The notes beneath the pieces are model-generated. The model did no database searches, had not been told where the DNA came from, and saw only the letters and a list, made by a program, of their open reading frames with translations. A program made the translations under genes and the position numbers. Source: Bimastos eiseni (Eukaryota; Annelida; Clitellata; Crassiclitellata; Lumbricidae). Taken from it: a DNA stretch of 64,000 nucleotides. The stretch lies in assembly GCA_959347315.1 (NCBI GenBank), contig OY365812.1, positions 2,071,382-2,135,381 of the forward strand, written 5' to 3'. Shown piece by piece: positions 47,275-59,630 of the stretch (its first letter is position 1; each line of letters starts with the position of its first letter).

Positions 47275-47355
47275 ATCGTTCCATAACAACTTCTGTTCCT
47301 TGTCTTTGGCACAAACTCCCTCCTGAATTTCGACAAATATCCGATCCATCCTAGG
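47275..47355 (+). mobile_element. LINE C-terminal remnant
   Basis: Encodes NRSITTSVPCLWHKLPPEFR, the same terminal ORF2 pattern as at 18480-18540 on the other strand. Confidence 0.45.
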
Positions 47356-47779
47356 CATTCACCAACACCTCACCTTTTGCCGTCTTGCTATACGTAAAAG
47401 TATATATGGATTATAATAATAATACACACCTGTTTCGCCATCTACAGAACGAACTAATTTGATTACGCCGTCTAGGGAACTACTACCTGTGAATAGCAGT
47501 CTGTAGATTTTTATCAATAATCAGTATAAAAAATTCTTTATATTTTTTCCAATGTCATATCTACTTTGTATTACACATAAAACCTATCCTGTAGCTCCAA
47601 TTTTTGTATAGGGGTAGAGTTAGAGAGCTAAATAAGTCTTTCGACAATTATTATCTCTCAGATCTTCACTCATAACTTAAAACACTTTTCTTTTCACAAA
47701 GTCCTTCTCTCAGTCGATCCATCCCTGTCTGTCTACCCATATATCCTCCTCTCCATCCGTCTAACAACCCCTACAGTCT

Positions 47780-48075
47780 GCTTTTCAATGTCGACTGTCG
47801 CACTCTCGTCGTCGCCAAATCAACAGCCGGTCGCGCGTTCAATTACTCGTCTTACAAAGGCAGGAAATTGCTCCGGAAGTCGCCATTGTTTTGTCAGATG
47901 CATTGGCGACCGCTAGGTGGCGTCCGTTCCTCCCGTCGTTCGCCCGCCAGGCTTTCAGAGCAAACACGTTGCCATGGTATCAAGAGCTTCCGGTCTTATT
48001 GTTTGACGACATAGTAAATGCGCGTCATTGTCGCTTACTTCCATCGCCAAATATCATTGCCACCAGGCTGTAGAG
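47780..48075. promoter_or_regulatory. GC-rich island with ETS/YY1-like sites
   Basis: CpG-rich block. At 47873-47886 the string CCGGAAGTCGCCAT joins an ETS-type and a YY1-type motif, an arrangement common in TATA-less promoters, but no gene was recognised next to it. Confidence 0.25.
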
Positions 48076-49227
48076 CGATGTAATGCAAGTCTGAGGCACT
48101 GAGTAATCAGCTGATGGGGTGGGCGTCATGAGAGTGGCGATACAGAAGTCTTTGATTTGAAAGACGTCGAATTGGATTACGGTTGGATTAGGATTGGATT
48201 GTGGATTGAATAGGATTGTGAAACGGATTGAATGTGATTGGACTTGATTGAAATTGAATTGGGCAAGATTTCATCGTGTATAGTTTCGGATGAGCTTCTA
48301 GAGGATTGGTTTTGATTTGATGTCTACCGTAGGCATTGGCCACTATCATCGTTTAGTCAAATTCATCACAACGGTATTGCAATTGCATTAGTAAAACAGC
48401 ATACTTACCTATCATAATTTATGACTGTTAAATTTCTTGTGAACCTACGCCAACATCCTTGTCAGGGTAATGGAAGTTTGACACTTTAGACCTCTCATCG
48501 CCAGAAAAGAATTTTCGATCACACTGTATAACACTAACAATTGGTTACTGATAATTAATTAATAATTAATAATAATTGATAATTAATTGTTAATTGGTTA
48601 CTGATAAAATAGAATACGAAATGTCACGTCACGTGTTGCATCGGTTCCTTCCTCCGACAAAGACGAACTCCTACTCTCTACCACCACAGCCGCAAGACCG
48701 TATTACTCTACAGGCAGACAATCTAGCGCGACAATCCATTTTATTAGAATTCCGTACTTTTAAATGTGCTGTACACCAGGGTGCGGATATGCATTTGGTT
48801 ATATACCTATTTACACCAGGTCATTTCGTTTCATTCATCTATTATTCCAAAAACAAAAATTAAATAATGCAGATTGACTAAACATTAGAGTTTCAAATAC
48901 TTCAATTCAACAGAATACGAAGACTGGAAATCACAACAGTAGCATGGTCACCTGAACGGATCATCAAAATGTTGCTGTGTGTTACAATTATTCACCTTGA
49001 CAGCGACCTATCACTCAAACCCTTTTGTGAGAAATCGTTTTGAGAGTTTGTTCTAACTAATTATCACAAGCCGTGTATGCCCTGCGCTCTTTGATTGAGC
49101 TGAAAATGTACGAGTGATAATACGAGTACACTGTCGGCTAGCTTACTTATTTATCAGAAGACGTTGAAGGAGATAACAACGGCCTAAATAATATTTGCTC
49201 TTGAGCAAAAGTCAAAACATCGAGCGA
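48076..49227. other. Spacer, nothing recognised
   Basis: Repeated GGATTGGATT motifs at 48170-48310 and AATTAATTGATAATTAATT near 48550. The frame 48594-48863 is unsupported. Confidence 0.4.
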
Positions 49228-49916
49228 GTTAATTGACCCGAATGACTGTGTCCCTCTCGTGGTGCTTCGAGTATGTTCGAGGGAGAACCACTTCTTTCAG
49301 TTAGGATTCGTCTTGGAATAGCACAGTGAACCCAACCCACAGATGATGATTGGCAGCGGCACTTTGCTGATCCAATTTTTGATACCAGAAATGTTAGCCA
49401 ATCAGAGGCCAATAAGAGTTTCTAAGCTCATCCGTTCAAGATAAATAAAGAACGCAGCAGGTGGACAGTGAGAGGCATCTTAGTCGGCGTAATAGGTCAG
49501 ACATCAAAGTTATTGGTTTGGAATTTCAGAAGAACTACGGTATGGCACGCCGAGACATAAGCAGCATTATTTTAAATATAGCGTACTTTTCAGTGAAATA
49601 ATCAGATTTGACAGATTTTCTTCCCAAGAAAAGGCACAATGCAATTCAAAATGGGCGTAAACAAGCAGTCTGATAAATAACAGATCTTTATGAATATAGT
49701 TACTGGAAGATGAATGACATTGTTGTCATCACTGCCCATCGATTAGCAATATGCAATAGCCGAAAAAATTATTAACGTGGTGTTAATAAAAAAAGAACAT
49801 CTGGACAATTGAATTTCATGACAATGGAGCATATGGGCAAATGTCCGTGACCTAGTCACCCAGATCACAATTATAAAAGAAGAATTAAAGGGACACAGTC
49901 ATTCGGGTCAATTAAC
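49228..49916. repeat. 28-bp perfect inverted repeat bounding the gene A promoter
   Basis: 49228-49255 (GTTAATTGACCCGAATGACT then GTGTCCCT) is the exact reverse complement of 49889-49916. The inner edge of the left arm (49255/49256) is exactly where similarity to the B and C promoter blocks begins. Neither B nor C carries the arms. Confidence 0.9.
49256..49770 (+). promoter_or_regulatory. Shared 515-bp promoter/first-exon block, gene A
   Basis: Almost identical, without length change, to 55862-56376 (B) and 62212-62726 (C). It contains two CCAAT boxes (49398-49402, 49409-49413) and a TATA-like ATAAATAAAG at 49441-49450. A likely non-coding first exon starts about 25-35 bases later and ends at the donor CTACG|GTATGG (GT at 49540-49541). 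Confidence 0.65.
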
Positions 49917-50404
49917 AGGAGATAGACCACGGAGCAAGTGGGAAGAGACAGAAACAGTCAGATCAGAAGTCGCAAAAGCAAATAGACTCCGAGAGTTGGT
50001 CAACAATTTCTTACTTTCTAGTTGCTATCATCATATGGATGACAAAGTAAAAAATTATAAAGCGCATTAATTTTGCCAAAATTATTTTATTAATTATGAT
50101 CGTAAGACTGAAATTTGTAAATTATTATTCTAATGATAATCGCGGAACACCATTGCGTTCATGACCGATGCCGCGAGTTGAAAAGGTCGTTCAGTGATGA
50201 TCTAGCGAAGATCAAGTTCGGTTCACGCAAAGTTCAGAAAGTTCTAACCACAGTATCTAATGTATTTGAATCAACACAAGCAGTTCAGCATCTGTTCTGT
50301 TTAAGCTTTTGACTAAGTTGATCTCTTCGCAATTATCGATTTTTCACCATTTCAATTTTAAAACATTCCTCCATTTCAGGAAGTCAATCGGCTGAACTCG
50401 CAGA

Positions 50405-52202
50405 ATGAGTGACATCTGGGTTCGAAAGATGAAGACATACTTCCGTGTATTAGATCTCGATAATGATGGCGTTTTAAGTAGGAAAGACTTCTTAGGCTTG
50501 GCGGGGACATTCAGCGAACAGGAAGGCTTTGATCCAGCGCAATACGAGAAGGCCGTCCAGAATTTCGATGAAGTGAGTGTTCTTACTATTGTGTTGTTTG
50601 CAATCTGTGGACCCCGCTGTATACATAAAAATTGAAACCGCATTTTCCGTTTGAGGCATTGTTCAACATGGTCGTTGGTTCAGCTTACATCTGGATCTTA
50701 AAGAATATCTCGAGAAGAAGACATGAAAGCTTTCAGTGAGAGATTCATGAATCTTGCCGATTGTGTTTCTGTCTGCTCCTCCGTGCTTTTGTCCACCCAG
50801 CTTTCTGTGTCGTTCCGTCTGTCTCTCCTTCTGTGAGCCCCCACTCCTTCTCCATCAACCCATCTATGGTTTACTACCTACATAACCTTCTGACAGATAC
50901 ACAATCGGCAAAGCTCATCATTCTCTCACTGAAACCTTGCTTGTCTATTCTTCGAGATTTTCATCCACCTAATCGCACTGGATTCACCCCATAATGTAAC
51001 CAGTTACAGTTAAATTCAGATAACATTCATTGTCGATATCAAGTTTTATTAGTTTTGACATCAAACACGATCATATAGGATGTCAAAACTAATAAAAGTT
51101 CAGCTTCCTATATTAAACTAAACTGTTCAAATTGAGATGCCCACAATGCCCTGGGCGGTGTCACACAAGGCCACGTTGACCCCTGGTTTAGATCCTGATT
51201 CGTTATACTCACTCTACTCGGGACACTAGTTACTGATATCTCGCCTGATAATAATTGCAGGCTGGCGATACTGAACTATCCATATATTTTGATAGACCCA
51301 CATTTAAAGATTAGATTCCAATCTTACCCTTCAGCTTCTTGCTTCCCTTACTATTTCGGTAAAATCCGCGTGGCAGGATGATTGGAAGATCTAGACCCTC
51401 AAGAAAAGCAACTGAAAAGGTTTGGAGGGGTCCAAAACTAAATATTATATTTCACGACAAACGAGTTTATCAAAAGATATGGATAGTTGTTTGTATGCAA
51501 CATACCCCCAGCAACTTTAGATTTAATTTGCGTTCGTGTTCATTGGTAATATGCAAAATTGTCGACCAAAAGACATTATGAATAAGCTGGAGCACCACAC
51601 TTGGCATTCAAGTAGCGCTATGGAAGTCAGGAGATAAAGAATATGATTGCTAATCTCCTCGACGTGTGTTTACAAATCCGATTAGAGGTATTAAAGGAGA
51701 GGCGTGATCTACTGGAAGTGTTTGCAGCAATAGGCATATAATTACTACAACTAACGTTATTTCTATGGCATTCGTTTTGCTTAGACCAATGTTGGTTTCA
51801 AGCCTCGCATCTGATTGTATTGTGTTCCTTTTAAAGCTTTTTACTCTATTTACGAAAGCAACGGGAACACAAAATCACGACTTGCTGACCGCAGACTTAC
51901 TGATTGAGTCGATGAAAACGCAAAAAGAAGATCCTGTTTTTAAGAAGGTATTCCGCGAAGCCATACTTACTCTATTCACTTCCATGGATGTCAATCATGA
52001 CGGCGTTTTCAGTTACGACGAGTATCGCAAGATCTATGAAAATCTCGGCTTCTATGATACAGAGTTCACAAAAGCAGCTTTCGCCATAATCGATGCGGAT
52101 GGGAACGGAACGGTCAGCTTCGAAGAGTACCTGGACGCTGCTTATGAATACGTGTGCTCAGATGATGAAAACTCCACTGCTATGTTCGGACTTTTATTTT
52201 AA
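50405..52202 (+). CDS. Sarcoplasmic calcium-binding protein A
   Basis: Coding exons 50405-50572 and 51837-52202 join in phase 0 (donor GATGAA|GTGAGT, acceptor TTTTAAAG|) for 177 residues, the usual length of invertebrate sarcoplasmic calcium-binding proteins (cytosolic EF-hand buffers of muscle and neurons). The N-terminus SDIWVRKMKTYF and the end MFGLLF fit that family. Canonical loops: EF1 DLDNDGVLSRKD (17-28, Asp at position 12 as in this family), EF3 DVNHDGVFSYDE (107-118), EF4 DADGNGTVSFEE (142-153). EF2 is degenerate, as usual. An acceptor at 50378-50379 gives a short 5' UTR before the ATG, and a non-coding exon at about 49475-49539 precedes it. All three active loops keep their key residues, unlike B and C. 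Confidence 0.85.
51044..51097. repeat. Perfect 19-bp hairpin in intron of gene A
   Basis: 51044-51062 (TTTTATTAGTTTTGACATC) and 51079-51097 are exact reverse complements with a 16-base loop. It is short for an animal microRNA precursor and more like a small foldback. Confidence 0.85.
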
Positions 52203-52804
52203 GTTCTACAGTCACTCATCTGTCCTGAATACAATCGCTAGAATAGAGACTTGTTTGCTAGCTTGTACTTTTTTAGAACATTTAGTTTTGAGTAATTTTC
52301 TGTTTATCCTAATCTGCCAACTTTCGAACAGACAAAATTGAATTCTAACCACGACATAAATGTTTGCATTCACGATGATTTGCTGCTCGGATGTTTATGA
52401 CCTTTCGTGACCGTTAAAAGTAGTCACGCCCAATTGACTGAATCCGAATCTAGTCATCCGTGATTGAACATTGTTATTGCTTAAGTACAGATTATGAATA
52501 GATGACTGTGGTGTTTGTACTTCTTGTTAACTTCTTCTATATATCCCTTAACTATCCTGAGACGAAGTGCAACTGAACATTGCGTGGCGATCGTTGACAG
52601 TGAGGATGTGCTTGTCTAATTCGTATATTTACTGAAGAATGATTAATTCATAGCTTCAGCTAGTATAGTATTCTGTTTATACCTATTAAAATATTAAAAA
52701 AAACACTAGACTGTGTGTTGAACTGATGCAGCGAAGGGCGATGCATGAATACCAATAACTCAGTGCTACATTACATTACATTGCATTATGTATATTGCAC
52801 TACA

Positions 52805-53290
52805 CTACAGTTCCATTACAGTTCCATTACAGTTCCATTACAGTTCCATTACAGTTCCATTACAGTTCCATTACAGTTCCATTACAGTTCCATTACAGTT
52901 CCATTACAGTTCCATTACAGTTCCATTACAGTTCCATTACAGTTCCATTACAGTTCCATTACAGTTCCATTACAGTTCCATTACAGTTCCATTACAGTTC
53001 CATTACAGTTCCATTACAGTTCCATTACAGTTCCATTACAGTTCCATTACAGTTCCATTACAGTTACGTTACAGTTACTTTACAGTTACTTTACAGTTAC
53101 TTTACAGTTACTTTACAGTTACTTTACAGTTACTTTACAGTTACTTTACAGTTACTTTACAGTTACTTTACAGTTACTTTACAGTTACTTTACAGTTTCA
53201 CAAATTCAATTACAGTTACAATTACAGTTACAATTACAGGTGCAATTACAGTTATAAATACAGTTACAATTACAGTCACAATTACAGTTA
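52805..53290 (+). repeat. 11-bp minisatellite TTCCATTACAG / TTACTTTACAG
   Basis: About 23 perfect units of TTCCATTACAG (52808-53063), then about 12 units of TTACTTTACAG, then degenerate TTACAATTACAG units. An 11-bp unit without stops leaves three frames open (170-201 residues), none of them genes. Confidence 0.97.
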
Positions 53291-55861
53291 CACTAAGTTA
53301 CACTACAATCATACTACAATTACACTACAATTACACCACAATTACATTGCAGCTACATTACAATTACACTACAGCTAAATTTACATTTGAATTACAGTAA
53401 CATTTGCATTAAGTTTACAATCACATTTATAATTTTTTAATTACAGTAACATGACATTAACATTACACTCACATTACATTCCAATTGCATTTACATTATA
53501 CTTGAAATAAATTTACATTACATGACTCTGTGCTGCTTTATCATGAAGCTATAAATACGACATCTTTTAGAAAATCGTTAGCTAGCTGCGATCAGTTTAC
53601 CCACCTTTATTATCTGAACTCACATCCCCAATATGTACACCTCAGAGCAAACTAAATTTGTATCTGAGAACAGTCAAAGAGTTTGGAAAAGTTGGGTTTT
53701 TAGTCTTTTCTGATCATTAAGTAGTAATGATAACATGAACACATACATCGAAGGCTATTAATTATTATCTGCAAATATTCCGATTTCCCGAATGAAAAAC
53801 AATGGAGGCTATTATAACCCTGTATTCGACCATTGACTCGGTAATGAATATATTTCTGCATCTTGGACACTAGGCAAACGCATCGCAGAACATTTTCCTT
53901 AGTTTTTTCTGCCTACACAGGAACAATACCATATATTACTCCGCAGATATGATATTTTTCTACTTGGTGGGGTCAGAGTCGTCTGCACAACGTGCCACGG
54001 AGGTAATACAGGTAATACGACGCCCACATCGTCATATATTTTTTGACACATCCGCACCTGTCTCTAGACGAGATAATTATCGCTTATCAATTATAAAACC
54101 GACGCAAAGGCTCGAAATTTACTTAATAAATAAACAGTATTAAAACATTAAATTACACAAATTTTGTTTTGCTTATAGTGAACGCGTTGAAAACATTTAA
54201 TACTCTGCATAAATTTCAGCCTCCAGATAATGAATCAATTATTATAGTGAAGGCCACTGGGGCGGGTGAAATGTGAGGCCAGGAGTCAAAACCCGCTGCT
54301 TGTCGGCTCCTATTTATTTAGATAAAGGTAGAAATAGGTGAGAGGTGTCAAAACATAGAAAATCGCTTCATGATAAGGCCTAAATTGTTACAAATATTCC
54401 GACACTCTGATTACAAATTTCTGAGTTGTTAAGATTATACTAATGAAAGAGTCAAACGAGTATAATTTTAGTCAGATAAAAGCTGCTTTGATTCTGTGAA
54501 AAGTATTTTCAAGCAGATGCATTGTAGAATATAATTATTTATAAAAAATTCAAAAACGACAAGTGATGAATTTTGACCTCTGGTCTCACAATTAGTTCAT
54601 CGAACTGTCAACGAAGGACATGTGATCCAGTTTATTGACCACAACAATGTCTCTGAAGCCGTCAACCTGAAACTAATGTTCCTTACCAGCTGTCTATCTG
54701 ACTAAGAACCTCATCAGAGGTTTGTTTTCGATCATCTTTGCTCGAGGCGGGTAATGAAGTTATACTCCGGATCGATATTAATTGAGTCGATATATGTTTC
54801 ATGACAAATCAGGCCTCGTCGTCCCCGACATTAGTACTCCGAAATCCGATGGCGTTGCAGCTCTGAAAACAAATGGAAATTGGAAAGGCACTGGAAATGA
54901 AAATTCACCCCAACTGATTCTCCAGTGATGATCAAGTTAGCAGTTGTGCTTCCTTTAAAAAACCTAGTTAAAATTGATCTGTATTGGCGTTGTAAATATT
55001 GTTTGTTAGTCAAGTAATAATAAGATGAGAATTAATAATTATTTGAGCTGAAAATAGATCTATCATTATTAATATAGCAGTCGCATATTTCACTGTTGTT
55101 GTTTTAATAACTTTATAAAAAGTTCTCTTGTCAATTGTCATCTTCTTTATGGCTGTAATCAGTTAAAATTACTAATATAAATGTCACACTGTCGATTAGA
55201 ATGGATGAGAAAACACGATCAGTAATTTACTGCTCTGCATGTTTGCAGCGTACGGAAAACAGGGCGCTATAGAAGTGAATTGAGCTGGGACTGTTACATG
55301 AGACGTTAGGGCTTGTCATTATAGTGGTAAGCCATATATATATATCAACTATGTGGAATTGACAATGGTGAACTGGGCTTCTTATGTTGATAATGGATGA
55401 GTTATTGGGGTCAGTAATCGGTACCGAGAGTCTTGTCCTTAGATCGCTCTTCTCTCAAATTGCCACCTGGAGCTACAATATTCACTAGGCCGCATCCATT
55501 TGTTCTCCCAAAAAAGATAACAAATTTTCATTCCTAGCATGTTACGTAGCCGTTAACTATTATTAATCTTATACTACTTTTGTTTAGTTTTATCGATTGT
55601 AAAAACAACTGCGCTTTGTCAGCTGGTATACTAGTATATACTAGTAAACGAGGATACTACTAGAATGGATTGGGTTAGCATATAAGTGTGTCTAATGCAT
55701 TTGGAGACCGGCTACAGTATCTCAGGATGATACTGAGGATAAAAAATATTGTTGACTACAATGTCCAAAAAACACAGAGGAGAATCCTTCCTTCTCGATG
55801 GAGTTCGTCCAATGAGAGCACACACATAAAATTATCCAGTCCGCTTTTGCTGCAATGGGGA
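53291..55861. other. Spacer between genes A and B (in duplication)
   Basis: No exon recognised. Matches 59640-62211 apart from indels, including a 291-bp stretch at 60456-60746 present only in unit 2. Confidence 0.6.
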
Positions 55862-56376
55862 CTCGTGGTGCTTCGAGTATGTTCGAGGGAGAACCACTTC
55901 TTTCAGTTAGGATTCGTCTTGGAATAGCACAGTGAACCCAACCCACAGATGATGATTGGCAGCGGCACTTTGCTGATCCAATTTTTGATACCAGAAATGT
56001 TAGCCAATCAGAGGCCAATAAGAGTTTCTAAGCTCATCCGTTCAAGATAAATAAAGAACGCAGCAGGTGGAGAGTGAGAGGCATCTTAGTCGGCGTAATA
56101 GGTCAGACATCAAAGTTATTGGTTTGGAATCTCAGAAGAACTACGGTATGGTACGCCGAGACATAAGCAGCATTATTTTAAATTTAGCGTACTTTTCAGT
56201 GAAATAATCAGATTTGACAGATTTTCTTCCCAAGAAAAGGCACAATGCAATTCAAAATGGGCGTAAACAAGCAGTCTGATAAATAACAGATCTTTATGAA
56301 TATAGTTACTGGAAGATGAATGACATTGTTGTCATCACTGCCCATCGATTTGCAATATGCAATAGCCGAAAAAATT
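55862..56376 (+). promoter_or_regulatory. Shared 515-bp promoter/first-exon block, gene B
   Basis: CCAAT boxes at 56004-56008 and 56015-56019, TATA-like ATAAATAAAG at 56047-56056, first-exon donor CTACG|GTATGG with GT at 56146-56147. Same block as at gene A (49256-49770). Confidence 0.65.
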
Positions 56377-56439
56377 TCCTTTCGTGAAATCAATTTAAGT
56401 GAAATTTCGCTTTCTTTGCATTTATAGGTTTACATCGAT

Positions 56440-58196
56440 ATGCTGCCGACTTGGAAAACCTTGCTCTTGAGGAATTTGTTGCTCATTGCAGCAATTGAAA
56501 GCCTTGATCTACTCAAAGCAGGTGATTTTGAATTTCAGTCACCAGAGTATATAATTATTATTGTGACACGTAATGAATTCATTGATTACATCCGCATCAG
56601 TTACTTTCATGCAGCGAAAATCTCCTGATAGATTGAACAATCTTTCTTTTAGGAGGCAAATTTTGGTTGTGTCTGCAGGAGCTCTTTTAAATCTTCCAAA
56701 TCTCGGGGTCAGTCTTTTGTGGAACAAGAAGATGAAAACGATCTTTTCCAGATATGATTTCGACGGAGATGGCTCAGTAAGTCGGAAAGATTTTCAAAAC
56801 ATGGCAGAGAGATTTGCTAAAGTGGGGAGCTTCAACCAAGTGGAAAAGGACACAATCGTCAAGAATTTCAATGACGCAAGTATTTTCCACAATGGTGTAA
56901 TTAAATTTATTTTTAATTGTTGTACACACTGAACAGTATGGCACTAACTGACTATTAAGCATAGCGGTCGTTTATATGTCAGCGTAGGACTAAAAGAAAA
57001 GTACTTTGTATTAGTTTGGTGATTATTAGATTCTGTACGGCATTAACTACGAAGCAAGCAATGCTGGGAGTACTCTCACGCTGGGACACAATGGCATAAT
57101 TTTATTGTACTAGCTGGGGAACCCGGCGTTGCACGGGAAGAGATAGATTTTTGGCCGTGAAAATTATGAAGGCGGCGACAGCGGGATTCACCAACCCCTC
57201 TAATAAATGTCCCAGGTGTTCCCGAGCGAACGGCGAAGGTTTCGAGTGAATAGCTGCAAAGGTGTGAAAATGCATAAATGGGATTGTGCATAAACACTGT
57301 GCGGACAAAGTATGTGTGAACTATGCAAACAGTGGCCAACTACTGCTACCTGTACGATATTTCCTAAACCGTAAAGGAAGAAGAGGTTTGGCAGACAGAT
57401 ATCGCATGCACAGGTCGGCAAATGTACAGGTGGTGTTTCGTCGACACGATCCTGGCGACTTAAAAAAAACTTTCCTTTGTGGTTCTGAAACAGGCTTTTG
57501 TCTCAGGAGACTAGGAAGACGGCTGCCACGGACTTCACCAATCTCTCAACTGGGTGTTACAGGTGTTCCCGAGCCAACGGTGAAGGTTTCGATTCAATAG
57601 CTATAAAACTGTGCAAATCCTCAGCTGGACAGAAGGACAGAAGCACACACAGTATCCTCTCCATAAATATAGAGATTGTATTCAATCTGATCACTTATAA
57701 AGCGCTTCTCACAGCATAAACCCTCCAGATTCGCTCCCAAATGACCTATTAAGACCTACGGAAAAAGTTCATTTGGCCGTTCATGTTCTATAGGTAAGAT
57801 TTTGCTTTAGCTACATCAAATGGCAATGTGTTATTCCAGATTTTCTCGTTTTTCGCTGGAACAACAGATGACGTTTTGCTGACCGACGATCTATTGATAA
57901 AAACCATGACGAAACAAAGAGATAACCCTGCATTTAAGACAATGGTGCGCGATCTCCTGCTGAGTATCTTCACCTCTGTGAAATTCAAGACGGCAGGCTA
58001 CCTCAATTACAACGAGTTTCGTGGCATATTTGAAATTTCCGGCTTCAAAAATGTCCTATTCACGAAGTTGGCTTTCGACTTGATGGATTCTGACCACGAC
58101 GGGAAGATTAGCCAGGAGCAATTCACTCAGGCCCTTCTCGACTACATGACTTCAGATGATTTACTATCTACTGTGGTATTCGGGCTTCTGTTCTAA
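56440..58196 (+). CDS. Sarcoplasmic calcium-binding-like protein B with hydrophobic N-terminal extension
   Basis: Exons 56440-56521, 56679-56875 and 57840-58196 give 211 residues. The first junction is phase 1 (AAAGCAG|GTGATT to GTCTGCAG|). The second is phase 0 and uses a GC donor (AATGAC|GCAAGT to TTATTCCAG|), at the position of gene A's GT donor. Residues 1-27 (MLPTWKTLLLRNLLLIAAI, then ESLDLLKA) form a basic-hydrophobic leader absent from A, possibly a signal or targeting peptide. EF1 (54-65, DFDGDGSVSRKD) looks active. The EF3 region (SVKFKTAGYLNYNEF) has lost the Asp ligands. EF4 (DSDHDGKISQEQ) has Gln instead of Glu at position 12, so calcium affinity is probably reduced. An alternative start in an unspliced frame at 56573 would give another N-terminus. 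An inserted element occupies the last intron. Confidence 0.75.
57095..57680 (+). mobile_element. Insertion in last intron of gene B
   Basis: About 585 bp absent from the same intron of gene C. It begins near TACTAGCTGGGGAACCCGGC and GTTGCACGGG and contains two related stretches (about 57165-57300 and 57505-57640, both with CAGGTGTTCCCGAGC and GAAGGTTTCGA). Probably a non-autonomous repeat; class unknown. Confidence 0.55.
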
Positions 58197-58620
58197 GTTC
58201 GGCAACATATTTCCACTCATCCGGAATTCAGATGCAACAATTCGTACTTGATGTCTTTATCTTTTAACTGACTCTAACCTTTTATTATTAGCCTCCTAGT
58301 CCACACAGACATACTATAAAGGCTCTGAGCACGGTGTGGCGAGATTATGGATAACACACGTGTCGACGTTTTTTGCGTTACGTATCTAGCCGTGGGCACG
58401 ATTCTAATAAGAATTTCAGTCATGAAGAAACTTGTCGTAGCATTTATTACGACCAAATTCCCTTCCCTCAAAGCAAATGTACGGGTCGATGCTAAACTAA
58501 TTTGAAAACTTGGCATATTTTGATTTTACAAATCGGTTACTGAACACCACCACACAGAAATAAACATGCATCTAAGTAAATACAATAAATCGTCCCTCAA
58601 AGTTCAATGAATCATAATAA

Positions 58621-58703
58621 TCGAAGAGTACATGGACGCTGCTTATGAATACGTGTGGTCAGTTGATGAAATCTCCACTGCTATGTTCGGACTATTATTT
58701 TAA
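58621..58703 (+). pseudogene. Truncated copy of gene A last exon
   Basis: Matches 52120-52202: GAAGAGTACATGGACGCTGC, then codons through MFGLLF and a TAA at 58701. Only the final 27 or so codons are present, with changes such as Cys to Trp and Asp to Val. It marks the left end of duplication unit 2 and has no upstream exon. Confidence 0.9.
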
Positions 58704-59284
58704 GTTCTACAATTACTCATCTGTCCTGAATACAATCGCTAGAATCGAGACTTGTTTTTGTTATAACATTTAGTTTTGCGTAATTTTCTGTTTATCCAAA
58801 TCTGCCAAATTTCGAACAGACAAAATAGAATTCTAACCACGACATAAATGTTTGCATTCACGATGATTTGCTGCTCGGATGTTTATGACCTTTCGTGACC
58901 GTTAAAAGTAGTCACGCCCAATTGACTGAATCCGAATCTAGTCATCCGTGATTGAACATTGTTATTGCTTAAGTACAGATTATGAATAGATGACTGTGGT
59001 GTTTGTACTTCTTGTTAACTTCTTCTATATATCCCTTAACTATCCTGAGACGAAGTGCAACTGAACATTGCGTGGCGATCGTTGACAGTGAGGATGTGCT
59101 TGTCTAATTCGTATATTTACTGAAGAATGATTAATTCATAGCTTCAGCTAGTATAGTATTCTGTTTATACCTATTAAAATATTTAAAAAAACACTAGACT
59201 GTGTGTTGAATTGATGCAGCGAAGGGCGATGCATGAATACCAATAACTCAGTGCTCCATTACATTACACTGCAATATATATGTT

Positions 59285-59630
59285 GCACTACACTACAGTT
59301 ACATTAGAGATACATTAGAGTTACACTACAGTTACATTAAGTTTCATTCCAGTTACATTCCAGTTACATTACAGTTACAACACAGTTCCATTTCAGTTAC
59401 ATTTAGTTACATTACAGGTGCATTAGGTTACATTATAGTTACATTACAGTTACATTAAAGTTACTTTACAGGTACTTTACAGTTACAATTCATTACATTT
59501 ATATTGCATTTGCATTACATCGACATTGCATTTACATCACGCTTACATTACGTTTACGTTACATTTACATTACATTCACATTCCAACTACACTCACATTA
59601 CATTCACATTACTTTCACATTACAATGACT
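59285..59630 (+). repeat. Degenerate TTACATTACAG repeat
   Basis: The counterpart of the regular 11-bp array at 52805-53290, here irregular (TTACATTAGAG, TTACATTCCAG, TTTACATTACG). Confidence 0.85.

Larger units (their letters stand above)
52120..58620 (+). repeat. Tandem segmental duplication, unit 1 (6.5 kb)
   Basis: Starts inside the last exon of gene A and runs through its 3' flank, the 11-bp minisatellite and all of gene B. The copy starts at 58621 and runs to the window end. Similarity is highest around the B/C promoter and first exons and lower in the 53.5-54.6 kb stretch. Confidence 0.85.

Noticed and set aside
46693..47354. Ser/Leu-rich frames of 171-197 residues and the Arg/Glu-rich frame opposite
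   Set aside because: CT/GA microsatellite artefacts.
52745..53400. Three overlapping frames of 170-201 residues (TVPLQFHYSS type)
   Set aside because: An 11-bp unit without stops cycles through all three frames; pure minisatellite artefact.
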